Shown one piece after another: positions 27,459-37,567 of a DNA stretch of 64,000 bases. Every line of letters starts with the position of its first letter. Position 1 is the first letter of the stretch. The stretch is from contig CAVWVJ010000001.1 of NCBI GenBank assembly GCA_963758505.1, positions 558,001 to 622,000 of the forward strand, written 5' to 3'. Source of the stretch: Korobacter sp963758505 (GTDB lineage Bacteria > Acidobacteriota > Terriglobia > Terriglobales > Acidobacteriaceae). The notes beneath the pieces were generated by a model. The model had not been told where the DNA came from. It was given only the letters and a program-made list of their open reading frames with translations, and did no database searches. Made by a program: the position numbers and the translations under genes.

Positions 27459-29913
27459 ATGCATGGTTTCGTGCAAGACCTGCGCTACTCGCTGCGCCAG
27501 CTGAAGAAGAGTCCCGGCCTTCGCGATTACCGCCGTGCTGACACTTGCACTGGGTATCGGCGCGAACGTCGCGGTATTTACCGTGATGAACGCCACCCTG
27601 TTGAACCCAAGCGGTGTGCCGCATCCTGACGGCGTGGTTGCGGTGCGCGCCGGCTACAAGTTCGGCGACTTGGCAAACATCAGCATCTCCCCACCCGATT
27701 TCGAAGACGCAGTTGAAGGGAAAGATGTTTTTACGTCCTCAGCTGTTCTGAAGGGCGTGAGTTTCAATTACTCGCGTGACTCCGGCCCACCGGAGCTGCT
27801 CAATGGCGCGCAGGTGAGCTGGCAGTGGTTCGACGTGTTCTGGGCACAACCGATTCTGGGACGCGTGTTCCGTCCCGAAGAAGATGTGCCCGGCGCTAAC
27901 CATGAAGTGGTTCTTTCCTACCGCACATGGCAGAAGCGCTTCGGTGGAGATCGAAACGTTGTTGGGCGCAAGCTCGAGCTCGATCGTGAGTACTACGAAG
28001 TCGTCGGCGTGATGGGACCGGGATTCGCGTGGCCTAACAAAGCCGAAATGTGGACGCCGCTGGCCCTCAAACCAAGTCAGTTGACGGATCCGAACTTCCG
28101 CTTCAATGAGTATCTGTTTGGTGTGGCCCGGTTGCGGCCGGGAAAGACCATTGCCGAGGCAAACGCATACCTGGGGCAGCGTGTTTCGATGGTGCGCGCA
28201 GCTGCAGCAGAGCGGGGTGCCACTTTTGTTTCTGATGGCGGATGGCATGAGTTCGCGATGCCTCTGATCGATTACGTGTCCGGAGATCTGCGCAAGCCGC
28301 TTTCGCTTATGCTGGGCGCTGTAGCCCTGGTCCTCCTGATTGCGTGCGCGAACATTGCGGGCTTGCAACTGGCGCGCGCGTCCGGACGCCAGCGCGAAGT
28401 CTCCATCCAGATCGCCCTTGGCAGCTCGCGCAGCCGCTTGATGCGTCAGGCCTTCGCGGAAAGCTTCCTTCTTTCTGTGTCCGGCGTTGTGGTGGGAATC
28501 GCCCTCGCCCGGTTCGTCGTGCCCGCGCTGCTTTCGCTCTCGGCGCCAAGCGTATTTCTGAATGTCGCTCCCAAGCTCAATATCGCCGTGCTTCTGTTTG
28601 TGGCCGCGATCGGCGCACTCTGCGCGTTGCTGTGCGGCACCGCACCCGCATGGCACATGACGCACTCAAAGTGGTTCCAGGCTTTGCAGGAAAGCGGGCG
28701 GTCCGAGACTGCAAGTCCCACCCGCCAACGGCTGCGTTCGTCTTTGGTCGTGGTTGAGATAGCCGTCGCCATGTTGCTGCTCTTTGGCGCGGGGTTGCTG
28801 GTGCGTAGTCTGCAGGAGTTGCAAAGTGTCCAAACCGGTTTTGACCCCAGCCACCTGATCACCGGAGCTGTCACTCTGCCGGACTCTACGTACAAGAACG
28901 ACGAGCAGCGTGAAAACTTCTACGTCGCCCTGGAGAGCCAGCTGCGCAACATACCGGGAGCACAGAAAGTCGCGATTGTGGATGCGCTTCCTTTCTCCGG
29001 CAATGGCGGCTCGTCTTCCTTCTCAATTAAAGGACAGGTTGTTCCGAAAGGTGACCCCGGTCCGCATGCCAATATCCGCCTCGTGACCGCGGATTACTTC
29101 AACACGCTCGGTATCCCCTTGTTGCGGGGACGCGTGTTTACGACCGGAGACCGGGCGACAACCCAGCCGGTGGCGCTGATTGACGACGTGCTGGCACGCC
29201 AGTATTTCGGCAACCAGGACCCGCTCGGACAGCAGATCAATTTCGGCGGCAAGGACACAAAAGACGATCCCATGCGCACCATCGTGGGCATTGTGAAGCA
29301 CGCGCGCGCCAGTTCGCTCGAGTCCGACACCAACGAGGGTTTCTATTACTTCCCCATGGACCAGGTGCCGGACAAATCCGCTTTTATCGCGGTACGAACG
29401 TCAGGCTCGCCCATGGCGATAGTGAACGCAGTGCGTGACGCATTGCGCGCGGTAGATTCCGGCCAGGCGCTCTATGACGTGAAAACCATGGACGAACGCG
29501 TGGATGAGTCGCTGCTCGGGCGGCGTTTCATCGTGGTCCTGCTTTCGATCTTTGCTGGACTGGCGCTGCTGCTCTCCGCGCTCGGCCTGTATGGCGTGAT
29601 CAGCTACTCGGTGAAGTTGCGGACGCGCGAACTCGGCGTGCGCATGGCACTCGGAGCGCAACGTGGCGATGTGCTGCAACTCGTGCTTGGCCGCGGTATG
29701 CAACTGGCCGCGATCGGGATTGTCGTCGGGCTGTTGACAACCTTCGCGCTTGGCCGGCTGCTGAATAGCATGCTGTACCAGGTTTCGGTCTTCAACCCGC
29801 TGGCGCTGATCGCGACGTCATCTTTGCTGGCCGCTACCGTGCTCCTGGCCAGCTACATCCCGGCGCGACGGGCGGCCCAAATCGATCCCATGCGCACGCT
29901 GCGCGAGGAGTAA
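27459..29913 (+). CDS. MacB-type ADOP permease 1, with a +1 frameshift near codon 21
   Basis: The gene starts at ATG 27459 behind a perfect AGGAGG. The first 20 codons give MHGFVQDLRYSLRQLKKSPG, which matches the N-termini of the two next permeases. The frame then breaks: one extra C around 27518-27519 (GGCCTTC) shifts it, and the family sequence 'FAITAVLTLALGIGANVAVF' continues in the next frame to 29913. The shifted frame alone is open from GTG 27535 (792 residues). The rest is a complete ADOP: N-terminal TM, MacB periplasmic domain, FtsX-like three-TM blocks in the middle and at the C-terminus. Either a real mutation or a sequencing error. Confidence 0.85.
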
Positions 29914-29916
29914 GCG

Positions 29917-32481
29917 ATGCTGGCAAATCTTCTGCAAGATGTGCGCTACGCGATCCGGCAATTGCGCAAGTCCCCGGGATTCGCGGCGACCGCCATCGTC
30001 ACGCTCGCGCTCAGCATTGGCGCGAACACCGCGATCTACAGTCTCTTTGACCAGGTGCTGCTGCGGCGGTTGCCGGTAAAGGATCCGAAGGAACTGGTGG
30101 TGCTGGAGTACAAGGGAACCGACACCGGGTCTACCAACGACCACGGCGGCCCGGCAGGCAGCTACTTCTCCTACCCGATGTACAAGGACCTGCGCGATCG
30201 CAATTCGGTGTTCAGCGGCCTGATCGCGTCGACGATTACGCAAACCGGCGTGCAATGGCACAAGCAGCCGGAGCTCGCGAATACGGAGCTGGTGTCGGGC
30301 AATTATTTCGACGTGCTCGGCGTACGGCCGGCTGCCGGCCGTTTGTTTATTCAGTCGGATGATTTGCAACAGAATGCCAACCCCGTGGTGGTACTGAACT
30401 ATGCCTATTGGCAGCGGCGATTCGGGCTCGATCCTAAGATTGTCGGCGATGTGATCCTGATCAACGGGCATCCCTTCACGGTGATTGGCGTAAGCGCGCC
30501 AGGATTCCAGAGCATGCAGATCGGCTTCGCGCCCGCCATCTATACGCCGATGATGATGAAGCCACAGGTGACGCCAGCGTGGAACGGGTTGGACGACCGC
30601 CGCAATAAGTGGCTGAACATCCTGGGCCGGGTGAAGCCCGGAATGACGGCGGCCCAGGCGGAGGCGGGCCTCGATCCGGTGTGGCACGCGATCCGCGACG
30701 AAGAGCTGAAAGAGATCCACACCAAGAGCGATAAATTCCGCGAAGCATTCGGGACGAAGAGCCACCTCTTCCTGCGCAACGGCGCGCGCGGTTTCATGCA
30801 GGTTGATCAGTACGAGCTGCCGATGATGATCGTGATGGCGATGGTGCTGCTGGTGGCTGTGATGGCGTGCGCGAACGTTGCGACACTGTTGCTGGTACGG
30901 GCTGCATCACGTATGCGCGAGATGTCTGTGCGTTACGCGATGGGCGCGCGCCGGCAGCGCATCATTCAGCAGCTTTTGAGCGAGGGATTGCTGCTGGGGT
31001 TGGCGGGGGCGGTAGGCGCATTCCTGATCGCAGGGCCGGCCTCGGCGATGTTGATCCGTAAAGCATTCTCGGACTCGAATGGAAACGTGCCGTTTGCTAC
31101 ATCGCTAGACGGACGCGTGCTGTTTTTTAATTTTATGCTCGCACTGCTGGTGAGCCTGGTCTTCAGTATCGCTCCCGCTATTCAGTTCTGGCGTCCGAAC
31201 CTCGCGCCCGCACTCAAGCAGCAGACGGTGACCTCCGGGGGAGGCCCGCTGCGATTCCGTCGCGCGTCCGTGGCGGTGCAAGTGGGGTTGAGCCTGGTGC
31301 TGCTTGTGGGCGCAGGATTGTTCCTGCGCACCCTGAACAATTTGAAGTCGGTAAACGTGGGCTTTACGACGGAGCATTTGCTGACTTTTGCGGTCGATCC
31401 GCAGCTGGCGGGCTACGAACCCAGCCAAACGATGGCGTTACATCAGCGACTGACCGAAGCCCTGCAACGGTTGCCGGGCGTCCGCGCGGTCGCGGTGACG
31501 AATGATCCGGAACTGGCGAATAATGACGAAACCGCCAACATCAGCATTGCCGGATACAAGAACCCGGAGGATGAGCGGCTGCACCGCATCGAAATTCCCA
31601 GCGTAGGCCCAGGATATTTCACCGCCATGCAGATGCCGTTACTGGCGGGCCGTGACTTTACCGAGCAGGACGGGCGCGGAGCCCCGCGCGCCGCAGTGGT
31701 GAACGAGACCCTGGCGCGGTATTTCTTCGGCGAGCCGGAGAAAGCGATTGGCCAGATGATCGGCAACGGCTCGGGTGACGATACCCACTATGACATCCAG
31801 ATCGTGGGGGTGGCGCGCGATGCGAAGCACAATGGGATGCGGGCGGACATCCGGCCGGCGCTGTTCACGCCGTATGCCCAGATGATGAAGTGGGAGCGCG
31901 ATCCAAAAACGGGCAAGCAAGTGCAGGTGCCCGGCGATGTGGGCCAGCTCACGTATTACGTGCGCACATGGCAATCGCCGGAGACCGCGATGGGCATGAT
32001 CCGCGGAGCGGTACAGGGCGTGGATTCGAAGCTGGTGCTGGATACGTTCCGCACCATGGATCAGCAGATCGACGACAACATCAGCACGGAGCGCATGATC
32101 GCTCTCCTCGCCTCGGGCTTCGGTGTGCTGGCGGCAATTCTTGCAGCAGTCGGACTATACGGCGTGCTGGCGTACTCGACGGCGCAGCGCACGCGCGAGA
32201 TTGGCGTACGCATGGCGCTCGGCGCCAGCCGTGGCTCGGTGGTCGGCATGGTTCTGCGCGAGGTGCTATGGCTTGCGGGTGCGGGAGTGCTTGTAGCAGC
32301 GCCGGTCTCGCTGCTGCTTACCCGCTTTATGAAGAGCCAGCTGTTCGGTATATCCAACAGTGACCCGCTGACCATGGCCGCGGTTGTATTGCTCGTGACG
32401 TTGGTGGCGGTCCTGGCCGCGTTGCTGCCTGCCCGCCGCGCGGCAGGCGTGGATCCGATGAAAGCATTGCGGTACGAGTAG
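29917..32481 (+). CDS. MacB-type ADOP permease 2
   Basis: 854 residues. The N-terminus 'LLQDVRYAIRQLRKSPGFAATAIVTLALSIGAN' is the ADOP signature. A MacB-like periplasmic domain is followed by a central FtsX block ('MIVMAMVLLVAVMACANVATLLLVRA'), a second periplasmic domain and a C-terminal FtsX block ending 'ALLPARRAAGVDPMKALRYE'. The gene begins 3 bp after permease 1 and ends 9 bp before permease 3, so all are in one operon. The substrate is unknown; MacB-like systems export peptides, lipids or drugs. Confidence 0.92.
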   Translation: MLANLLQDVRYAIRQLRKSPGFAATAIVTLALSIGANTAIYSLFDQVLLRRLPVKDPKELVVLEYKGTDTGSTNDHGGPAGSYFSYPMYKDLRDRNSVFSGLIASTITQTGVQWHKQPELANTELVSGNYFDVLGVRPAAGRLFIQSDDLQQNANPVVVLNYAYWQRRFGLDPKIVGDVILINGHPFTVIGVSAPGFQSMQIGFAPAIYTPMMMKPQVTPAWNGLDDRRNKWLNILGRVKPGMTAAQAEAGLDPVWHAIRDEELKEIHTKSDKFREAFGTKSHLFLRNGARGFMQVDQYELPMMIVMAMVLLVAVMACANVATLLLVRAASRMREMSVRYAMGARRQRIIQQLLSEGLLLGLAGAVGAFLIAGPASAMLIRKAFSDSNGNVPFATSLDGRVLFFNFMLALLVSLVFSIAPAIQFWRPNLAPALKQQTVTSGGGPLRFRRASVAVQVGLSLVLLVGAGLFLRTLNNLKSVNVGFTTEHLLTFAVDPQLAGYEPSQTMALHQRLTEALQRLPGVRAVAVTNDPELANNDETANISIAGYKNPEDERLHRIEIPSVGPGYFTAMQMPLLAGRDFTEQDGRGAPRAAVVNETLARYFFGEPEKAIGQMIGNGSGDDTHYDIQIVGVARDAKHNGMRADIRPALFTPYAQMMKWERDPKTGKQVQVPGDVGQLTYYVRTWQSPETAMGMIRGAVQGVDSKLVLDTFRTMDQQIDDNISTERMIALLASGFGVLAAILAAVGLYGVLAYSTAQRTREIGVRMALGASRGSVVGMVLREVLWLAGAGVLVAAPVSLLLTRFMKSQLFGISNSDPLTMAAVVLLVTLVAVLAALLPARRAAGVDPMKALRYE

Positions 32482-32490
32482 GAGGAGACG

Positions 32491-34893
32491 ATGAGGGGCC
32501 TACTACAGGATCTGCGATACGCGTTTCGTTACTTGCGCAAGAGCCCGGGCTTCAGCACGGTGGCGATTGTGACCCTTGCGCTCGGCATCGGGGCGAACAC
32601 GGTCGTGCTGGCGCTGGTGCAGTCGGTGCTGCTGGCGCCGCTGCCGTATCGCGATGCGGACCGCATCCTGTCGGTGGACACGCACTGGATCAGCGAGGCG
32701 AGGAACAGCCGGCGCGTGACCGGCGCCGATTTCGTGGACATCCGGACGCAATCGACGGACTTCGAGGCGATCGCTTATCTCTACGGCGGCGTGCTGGGGG
32801 TGCAGCTGGCGAACCATGCCGCGTTCACCGGGGTAGAGATGGTGTCGGCGGAGTTTCCCAAGGTGTTCGGGGTGACGCCGATCGCCGGACGTCTGTTTGA
32901 CGATAAGGAAGCGGAGCACTCGGCGGTGGTGAACGCAACCTTCGCGCGCGATAACTTTGGCGGAGTTGCGGCGGCGATCGGAAAGACCGTCGGGATGGAG
33001 GGGCAGAGCTACGAGATCGTTGGCGTGCTGCCGGCAGGGTTCAGCTATCCCAAGGGCACGCAGGTGTGGCTGGGCAGCCCCGCGCAGCCGGGGAATATGA
33101 ACCGGACTTCGTTCAACTACAACGCTGTCGCGAAGCTGAAGCCGGGAGTTTCGGTGAAGAGCGCACAGGCGCAGATGCAGACGATTGGCGAGAGGCTACG
33201 CGCCGCGTATCCGGACGAGAACAAGGACAAGACCCTTACGGTAGTGCCGCTGCGGGAACAACTGGTTGGCAATGTCCGGCCAATGTTCCTGCTGTTGCTG
33301 GGCGCGGTGGGGCTGATCCTGCTGATTGCGTGCGTGAACGTCGCCCACTTGCAGCTGGCGAGGGCGACCACGCGAGTCAAAGAAGTGGCTTTGCGGACGG
33401 TGCTTGGGGCGTCGCGGTGGCGGGTGGTGCGGCAGGTGCTGCTGGAGAGCCTGGTGCTGGCGGCGCTGGGCGGCGGGCTTGGGGTGCTGATCGCGAACCC
33501 GCTGCTGCGCGGATTCGTGCGGCTTGCGCCGGCGGATATTCCGCGGCTCGAGGAAGTGCATATCGGGCTGGTGGCGCTGATGCTGATCGCGCTGGTATCG
33601 GTGCTAGCGACACTGGTGTCGGGAATTGCGCCGGCGTGGCAGATGCTGCACCTGAACGTCAATGAATCGTTGAAGCAGGACACTGCGCGCGGACTTTCGG
33701 GGCGGGGTGTTTCACGGTTGCGCAGTGCGCTGGTGGTGGCCGAGATCGCGCTGACGTTCGTGCTGGCAGCCGGAGCCGGCCTGCTGGTGCGCTCCATGCT
33801 CAAGCTCGATGCAACGGATTCCGGATACGTCACCGATCACATGCTGGTGATGAATGCGCATGCTCCGGCAAAGACCGAACAGGAGTACGTGCAGCGCACC
33901 CAGATGTTTCAAAATCTGTTCGACCAGCTGCATGCGGTGCCCGGCGTGCAGAGCGTTGCGGGGGTGATGGGGCTGCCGGCGGGGACGTACGGGTCGAATG
34001 GTGTCTACCAGATCGAAGGGCAGGCGTTACCGGCTTCGTGGACCGACCTGCCGCAGTCGAACTGGACGCTGAGCAGCCCGGATTATTTCTCGACCATGGG
34101 CATCCCGGTGCTGCGCGGCAGGGACTTTTCCAGGGGGGACACGTACGAGAGTCCTTTTGTTGCGATCATCAGCCAATCGATGGCGCGGCAGAGCTTTGGC
34201 GACAAAGATCCGGTCGGGAAGCAGCTCCGCTGCGGTCTGGACAGCGACAAGTGGATGACCATCGTGGGCGTCGTGGGCGAGGTGAGGCAGGATTCGCCGG
34301 CCTCTCCGCCGGTGCCAACACTGTACATGCCGCTTACGCAGCATCCGTATCACGCCAATGAAATCGATGTGGTGATGCGCACGCATCTTGCACCGTTGGC
34401 GCTGATGGAAACGGCGCGCGAGACGGTGAAGCGGATGGACCCGCAGATTGCGACGCGATTCACCACGATGGATGCGATGTTGACCGAATCGACGGCCGCG
34501 CCGCGTTTTCGCAGCTGGCTGGTGGGCGGCTTCGCAGTGCTTGGCGTGCTGCTGGCGATGCTCGGCATTTACGGCGTGATGGCCTACACGGTGGCACAAC
34601 GAACCTTCGAGGTCGGGGTGCGGATGACTTTCGGCGCAAAGTCCTCGGACATCCTTGGCATGGTGTTGGGTAGGGCAATGCGGCTGACGTTTGCGGGGAT
34701 CGTGATCGGCGTGGTGTTCACGGCCGTGATCGCGCGGCTGATCTCGAGCATGTTATTCGGGATTACCGCGTACGATCCGTTGTCGTTCGGGATTGCCTGC
34801 GGATTGCTGTCGCTGGTTGCGCTGGCAGCGGCCTATTTCCCGGCACGACGCGCAGCTTCCATCAACCCTTTAGCCGCGATTCGCTACGAGTAA
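32491..34893 (+). CDS. MacB-type ADOP permease 3
   Basis: 800 residues, same layout as permeases 1 and 2: 'LLQDLRYAFRYLRKSPGFS' at the start, a central 'LLLLGAVGLILLIACVNVAHLQLARA' TM block and the C-terminal ending 'AAYFPARRAASINPLAAIRYE'. Its TAA stop overlaps the ATG of the second ATPase by one base (TAATG), which suggests coupling. Sequence divergence from its neighbours suggests old duplications rather than a recent tandem copy. Confidence 0.92.
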   Translation: MRGLLQDLRYAFRYLRKSPGFSTVAIVTLALGIGANTVVLALVQSVLLAPLPYRDADRILSVDTHWISEARNSRRVTGADFVDIRTQSTDFEAIAYLYGGVLGVQLANHAAFTGVEMVSAEFPKVFGVTPIAGRLFDDKEAEHSAVVNATFARDNFGGVAAAIGKTVGMEGQSYEIVGVLPAGFSYPKGTQVWLGSPAQPGNMNRTSFNYNAVAKLKPGVSVKSAQAQMQTIGERLRAAYPDENKDKTLTVVPLREQLVGNVRPMFLLLLGAVGLILLIACVNVAHLQLARATTRVKEVALRTVLGASRWRVVRQVLLESLVLAALGGGLGVLIANPLLRGFVRLAPADIPRLEEVHIGLVALMLIALVSVLATLVSGIAPAWQMLHLNVNESLKQDTARGLSGRGVSRLRSALVVAEIALTFVLAAGAGLLVRSMLKLDATDSGYVTDHMLVMNAHAPAKTEQEYVQRTQMFQNLFDQLHAVPGVQSVAGVMGLPAGTYGSNGVYQIEGQALPASWTDLPQSNWTLSSPDYFSTMGIPVLRGRDFSRGDTYESPFVAIISQSMARQSFGDKDPVGKQLRCGLDSDKWMTIVGVVGEVRQDSPASPPVPTLYMPLTQHPYHANEIDVVMRTHLAPLALMETARETVKRMDPQIATRFTTMDAMLTESTAAPRFRSWLVGGFAVLGVLLAMLGIYGVMAYTVAQRTFEVGVRMTFGAKSSDILGMVLGRAMRLTFAGIVIGVVFTAVIARLISSMLFGITAYDPLSFGIACGLLSLVALAAAYFPARRAASINPLAAIRYE

Positions 34894-35621
34894 TGGAGAT
34901 GGGAAACGAGATGATTCAACTGAAGAACATCGAACGCAGTTATAAGACCGGGGCGGGGCAGACGTGGGTTTTGCGCCGGGTTGGGCTCGACATCAAGCCG
35001 GGGGAGTTCATCACCGTGATGGGGCCCTCGGGCGCGGGCAAGTCTTCGCTGCTGAACGTGCTCGCCCTGCTCGACGACCAGTGGGCGGGCGAGTACTGGT
35101 TCAACACGGAACCGGTTCACGAGATGAAGCGCAAACAGCGGGCCGAACTGGCAAAGAAGCACATCGGGATGGTGTTCCAGAGCTATCACCTGCTCGATGA
35201 CCTGACGGTGCAGGAAAACATCGACCTTCCTCTCTCCTACAAAGACATTCCGCGGGGCGAGCGCCAGAGCATGGTTGCCGACACGCTCGATCGGTTCCGG
35301 ATCGTGGCGAAAAAAGACCTGTATCCAAACCAGCTTTCCGGAGGACAGCAGCAACTGGTGGGCGTCGCGCGCGCCGTGATTCACAACCCCGCGCTGTTGC
35401 TGGCGGACGAACCTACCGGCAACCTGCACTCCAGCCAGGCAAAGGAGATCATGGAATTATTCAAAGGGTTGAACGAGCAGGGAACGACGATCGTGCAGGT
35501 GACGCACTCGGAGGCCAATGCCGCTTACGGGACGCGAACCCTGCAGATGCGCGATGGCTGGCTGGTAGGCGACACGGCGAATCCTGACCTGCAATACCAG
35601 GGAGAGGCAGCGACGCGATGA
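34893..35621 (+). CDS. MacB/LolD-type ABC ATP-binding protein (second of the cluster)
   Basis: 242 residues from ATG 34893 (overlaps the upstream stop); ATG 34911 is an alternative. It has Walker A 'GPSGAGKSS', Q-loop 'GMVFQSYHLLDDLTVQENI', signature 'LSGGQQQLVGVARAV', Walker B 'LLLADEPTGNLH' and an H-loop 'VQVTHSEAN'. The usual Arg after GGQQQ is replaced by Leu, and Asp after the Walker B GNL by His. Together with the ATPase at 26714 it gives the cluster two ATPases for three permeases. Confidence 0.93.
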   Translation: MEMGNEMIQLKNIERSYKTGAGQTWVLRRVGLDIKPGEFITVMGPSGAGKSSLLNVLALLDDQWAGEYWFNTEPVHEMKRKQRAELAKKHIGMVFQSYHLLDDLTVQENIDLPLSYKDIPRGERQSMVADTLDRFRIVAKKDLYPNQLSGGQQQLVGVARAVIHNPALLLADEPTGNLHSSQAKEIMELFKGLNEQGTTIVQVTHSEANAAYGTRTLQMRDGWLVGDTANPDLQYQGEAATR

Positions 35622-37555
35622 AGAATTCCCTGGGATCCCGGCTGCGTGAGGTGGTTGCTCTCGGTTGCGCATGCGCGACGTTCGTTACGTCCGCGTGGGC
35701 TCAGAATCCGGGCGGATTCGACATTTCTCTGCCCAAATCGCACGCTCCCCTGAGCGCGTATGAACCGGCGCACGTGCCGCCTCCGGTGCTTTCGAATTCT
35801 CCGCGCCTGAACGCGCTGATTAAAGACGGGAAGCTTTACCTGTCGTTGAAGGATGCGATCGCGCTTGCGCTGGAAAACAATCTCGACCTTGCGATTGCGC
35901 GCTACAACCTGCCGATTGCCGATACCGACCTGCTTCGTACCAAGGCCGGCGGCTACTTCCGCGGCGTAAATACGGGCGTGGTGCAGGGAACGCCGGGTGG
36001 CGGCGTGGGAGGCTTTGGGACCGGTGCTCCCGGCGCGGGCGCAGGTGGAACGACCGGCGGCGCCGGGGGCGCTGGTGCCGGCGCATCCGGCCTGGTGCAA
36101 TCCACGCTGGGAACGGGCACGGTGGTGAACAGCTACGATCCGCAGGTGACCGGTGCGCTGGGACTGGAACACCTTACCTCGCCGGTTTCCAACCTCGCGA
36201 TTTACGGGGTGCCGTCACTGCAACTCAACACTACGACGGCGAACTTCAATTTCAGCCAGGCATTTCCTACCGGCACACAGATTTCGGTGGACTACGATAA
36301 CAATCGCCAGACGACGAACAGCTCAACCTTCTTTCTTTCTCCGGCTTTGAACTCGCAGTTTCGTTTCACCGTGGTGCAGGAGCTGCTGGCCGGCTTCGGT
36401 TTCGGACCGAACCTGCGCTACCTGCGGATTGCAAAGAACAACAAGAAGATCTCCGATATTGCGTTCAAGGACCAGGTCACGGCGACGGTAACGCAGATTG
36501 CGAATATCTACTGGGAGCTGGTGGGCGCGTATGAGCAGGCGCGGGTGAACCAGCAGTCGCTGGATTTTGCCAACCAGACGCTGGACAACACGCGCAAGCA
36601 ACTACATCTCGAGGCTGTTCCCGCGATGGACGTGATGCGCGCCGAAGCCGAGGCATCGAAACGCGCACAAGATCTGACGGTGGCAAACACCAATCTCGAG
36701 TTGCAGGAATCCTTGATCAAGAACGCGCTCACGCGCAGTCTCGACGACCCGGTGCTCGAAGCCATGCCGGTGATTCCGACGGACAAGATGGGCGCGGTAA
36801 GTACCACCGAAGCGGTGCAGCCGGTGCAGGACCTGATTGCGAAGGCGCTCCAGGATCGTCCGGAACTTCTGGAGTCGGACATCGACCTGCAGAACCGCCA
36901 GATCAGCCAAAAAGCAACGCGCAACGCGCTGCTGCCCACGCTGAACCTGGTGGCCTACTACGGAGGGGCGGGACTGGCGGGTACTCCCACGCCGGGAAAC
37001 ATTTCGACGGTACCGGGAGGCTTCCCGGGTGCTGTAGACAGTGCCTTGAATGGCTCGTCTCCGGATTACTTCGTCGGATTCAACCTGAACATCCCGATTC
37101 GTAACCGGGTTGCGAAGGCCGACCAGTTCCGTTCGGAGCTGGAGTACCGGCAGTCGGAGTTGCGGCGCGAGCAGTTGAAGAAACAGATACGGATTGAAGT
37201 ACGCAACGCGCAATATGCTTATGAACAATGCGCAGCGCGGGTGGATGCGGCGGTGAAGGCGCGTGACCTGGCGCAGCGCACCTTCGACACGATGAAGAAA
37301 GAGCAGGAGCTGGGCGCCGGGTCGAACTACCAAACGCTCACCGCACAGCGCGACCTGGCGCTGGCAGCACTCGACCTGGTCAACGCGCAGTCCACGTACG
37401 AGAAATCGAAGGTTGAGCTGGACCGCGCTACCGGCTCGACCTTGGAACATAATGGTATCCAGGTAGAAGAAGCGGTGAAGGGCGTGGTTGCCGCGCAAGT
37501 CCCTGGCACACCGCAGAGCGAGCCCCAGGGCACCACCCCGAACCCGGGCAGGTAA
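35618..37555 (+). CDS. TolC-family outer membrane protein with glycine-rich insert
   Basis: 645 residues, longer than a usual TolC (about 450-500). The signal region ends near 'TFVTSAWAQ'. The first OEP repeat opens with 'KLYLSLKDAIALALENNLDLAIARYN'. A Gly/Ala-rich insert of about 30 residues lies at about 127-158 (GGGVGGFGTGAPGAGAGG onward). The second OEP repeat contains 'ARVDAAVKARDLAQRTFDTM' and 'LAALDLVNAQSTYEKSKVELDRATG'. It overlaps the ATPase stop by ATGA and is the probable outer-membrane duct of the export cluster. It is distinct from the TolC at 7832. Confidence 0.92.
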   Translation: MKNSLGSRLREVVALGCACATFVTSAWAQNPGGFDISLPKSHAPLSAYEPAHVPPPVLSNSPRLNALIKDGKLYLSLKDAIALALENNLDLAIARYNLPIADTDLLRTKAGGYFRGVNTGVVQGTPGGGVGGFGTGAPGAGAGGTTGGAGGAGAGASGLVQSTLGTGTVVNSYDPQVTGALGLEHLTSPVSNLAIYGVPSLQLNTTTANFNFSQAFPTGTQISVDYDNNRQTTNSSTFFLSPALNSQFRFTVVQELLAGFGFGPNLRYLRIAKNNKKISDIAFKDQVTATVTQIANIYWELVGAYEQARVNQQSLDFANQTLDNTRKQLHLEAVPAMDVMRAEAEASKRAQDLTVANTNLELQESLIKNALTRSLDDPVLEAMPVIPTDKMGAVSTTEAVQPVQDLIAKALQDRPELLESDIDLQNRQISQKATRNALLPTLNLVAYYGGAGLAGTPTPGNISTVPGGFPGAVDSALNGSSPDYFVGFNLNIPIRNRVAKADQFRSELEYRQSELRREQLKKQIRIEVRNAQYAYEQCAARVDAAVKARDLAQRTFDTMKKEQELGAGSNYQTLTAQRDLALAALDLVNAQSTYEKSKVELDRATGSTLEHNGIQVEEAVKGVVAAQVPGTPQSEPQGTTPNPGR

Positions 37556-37567
37556 GTTGGAGCATTG

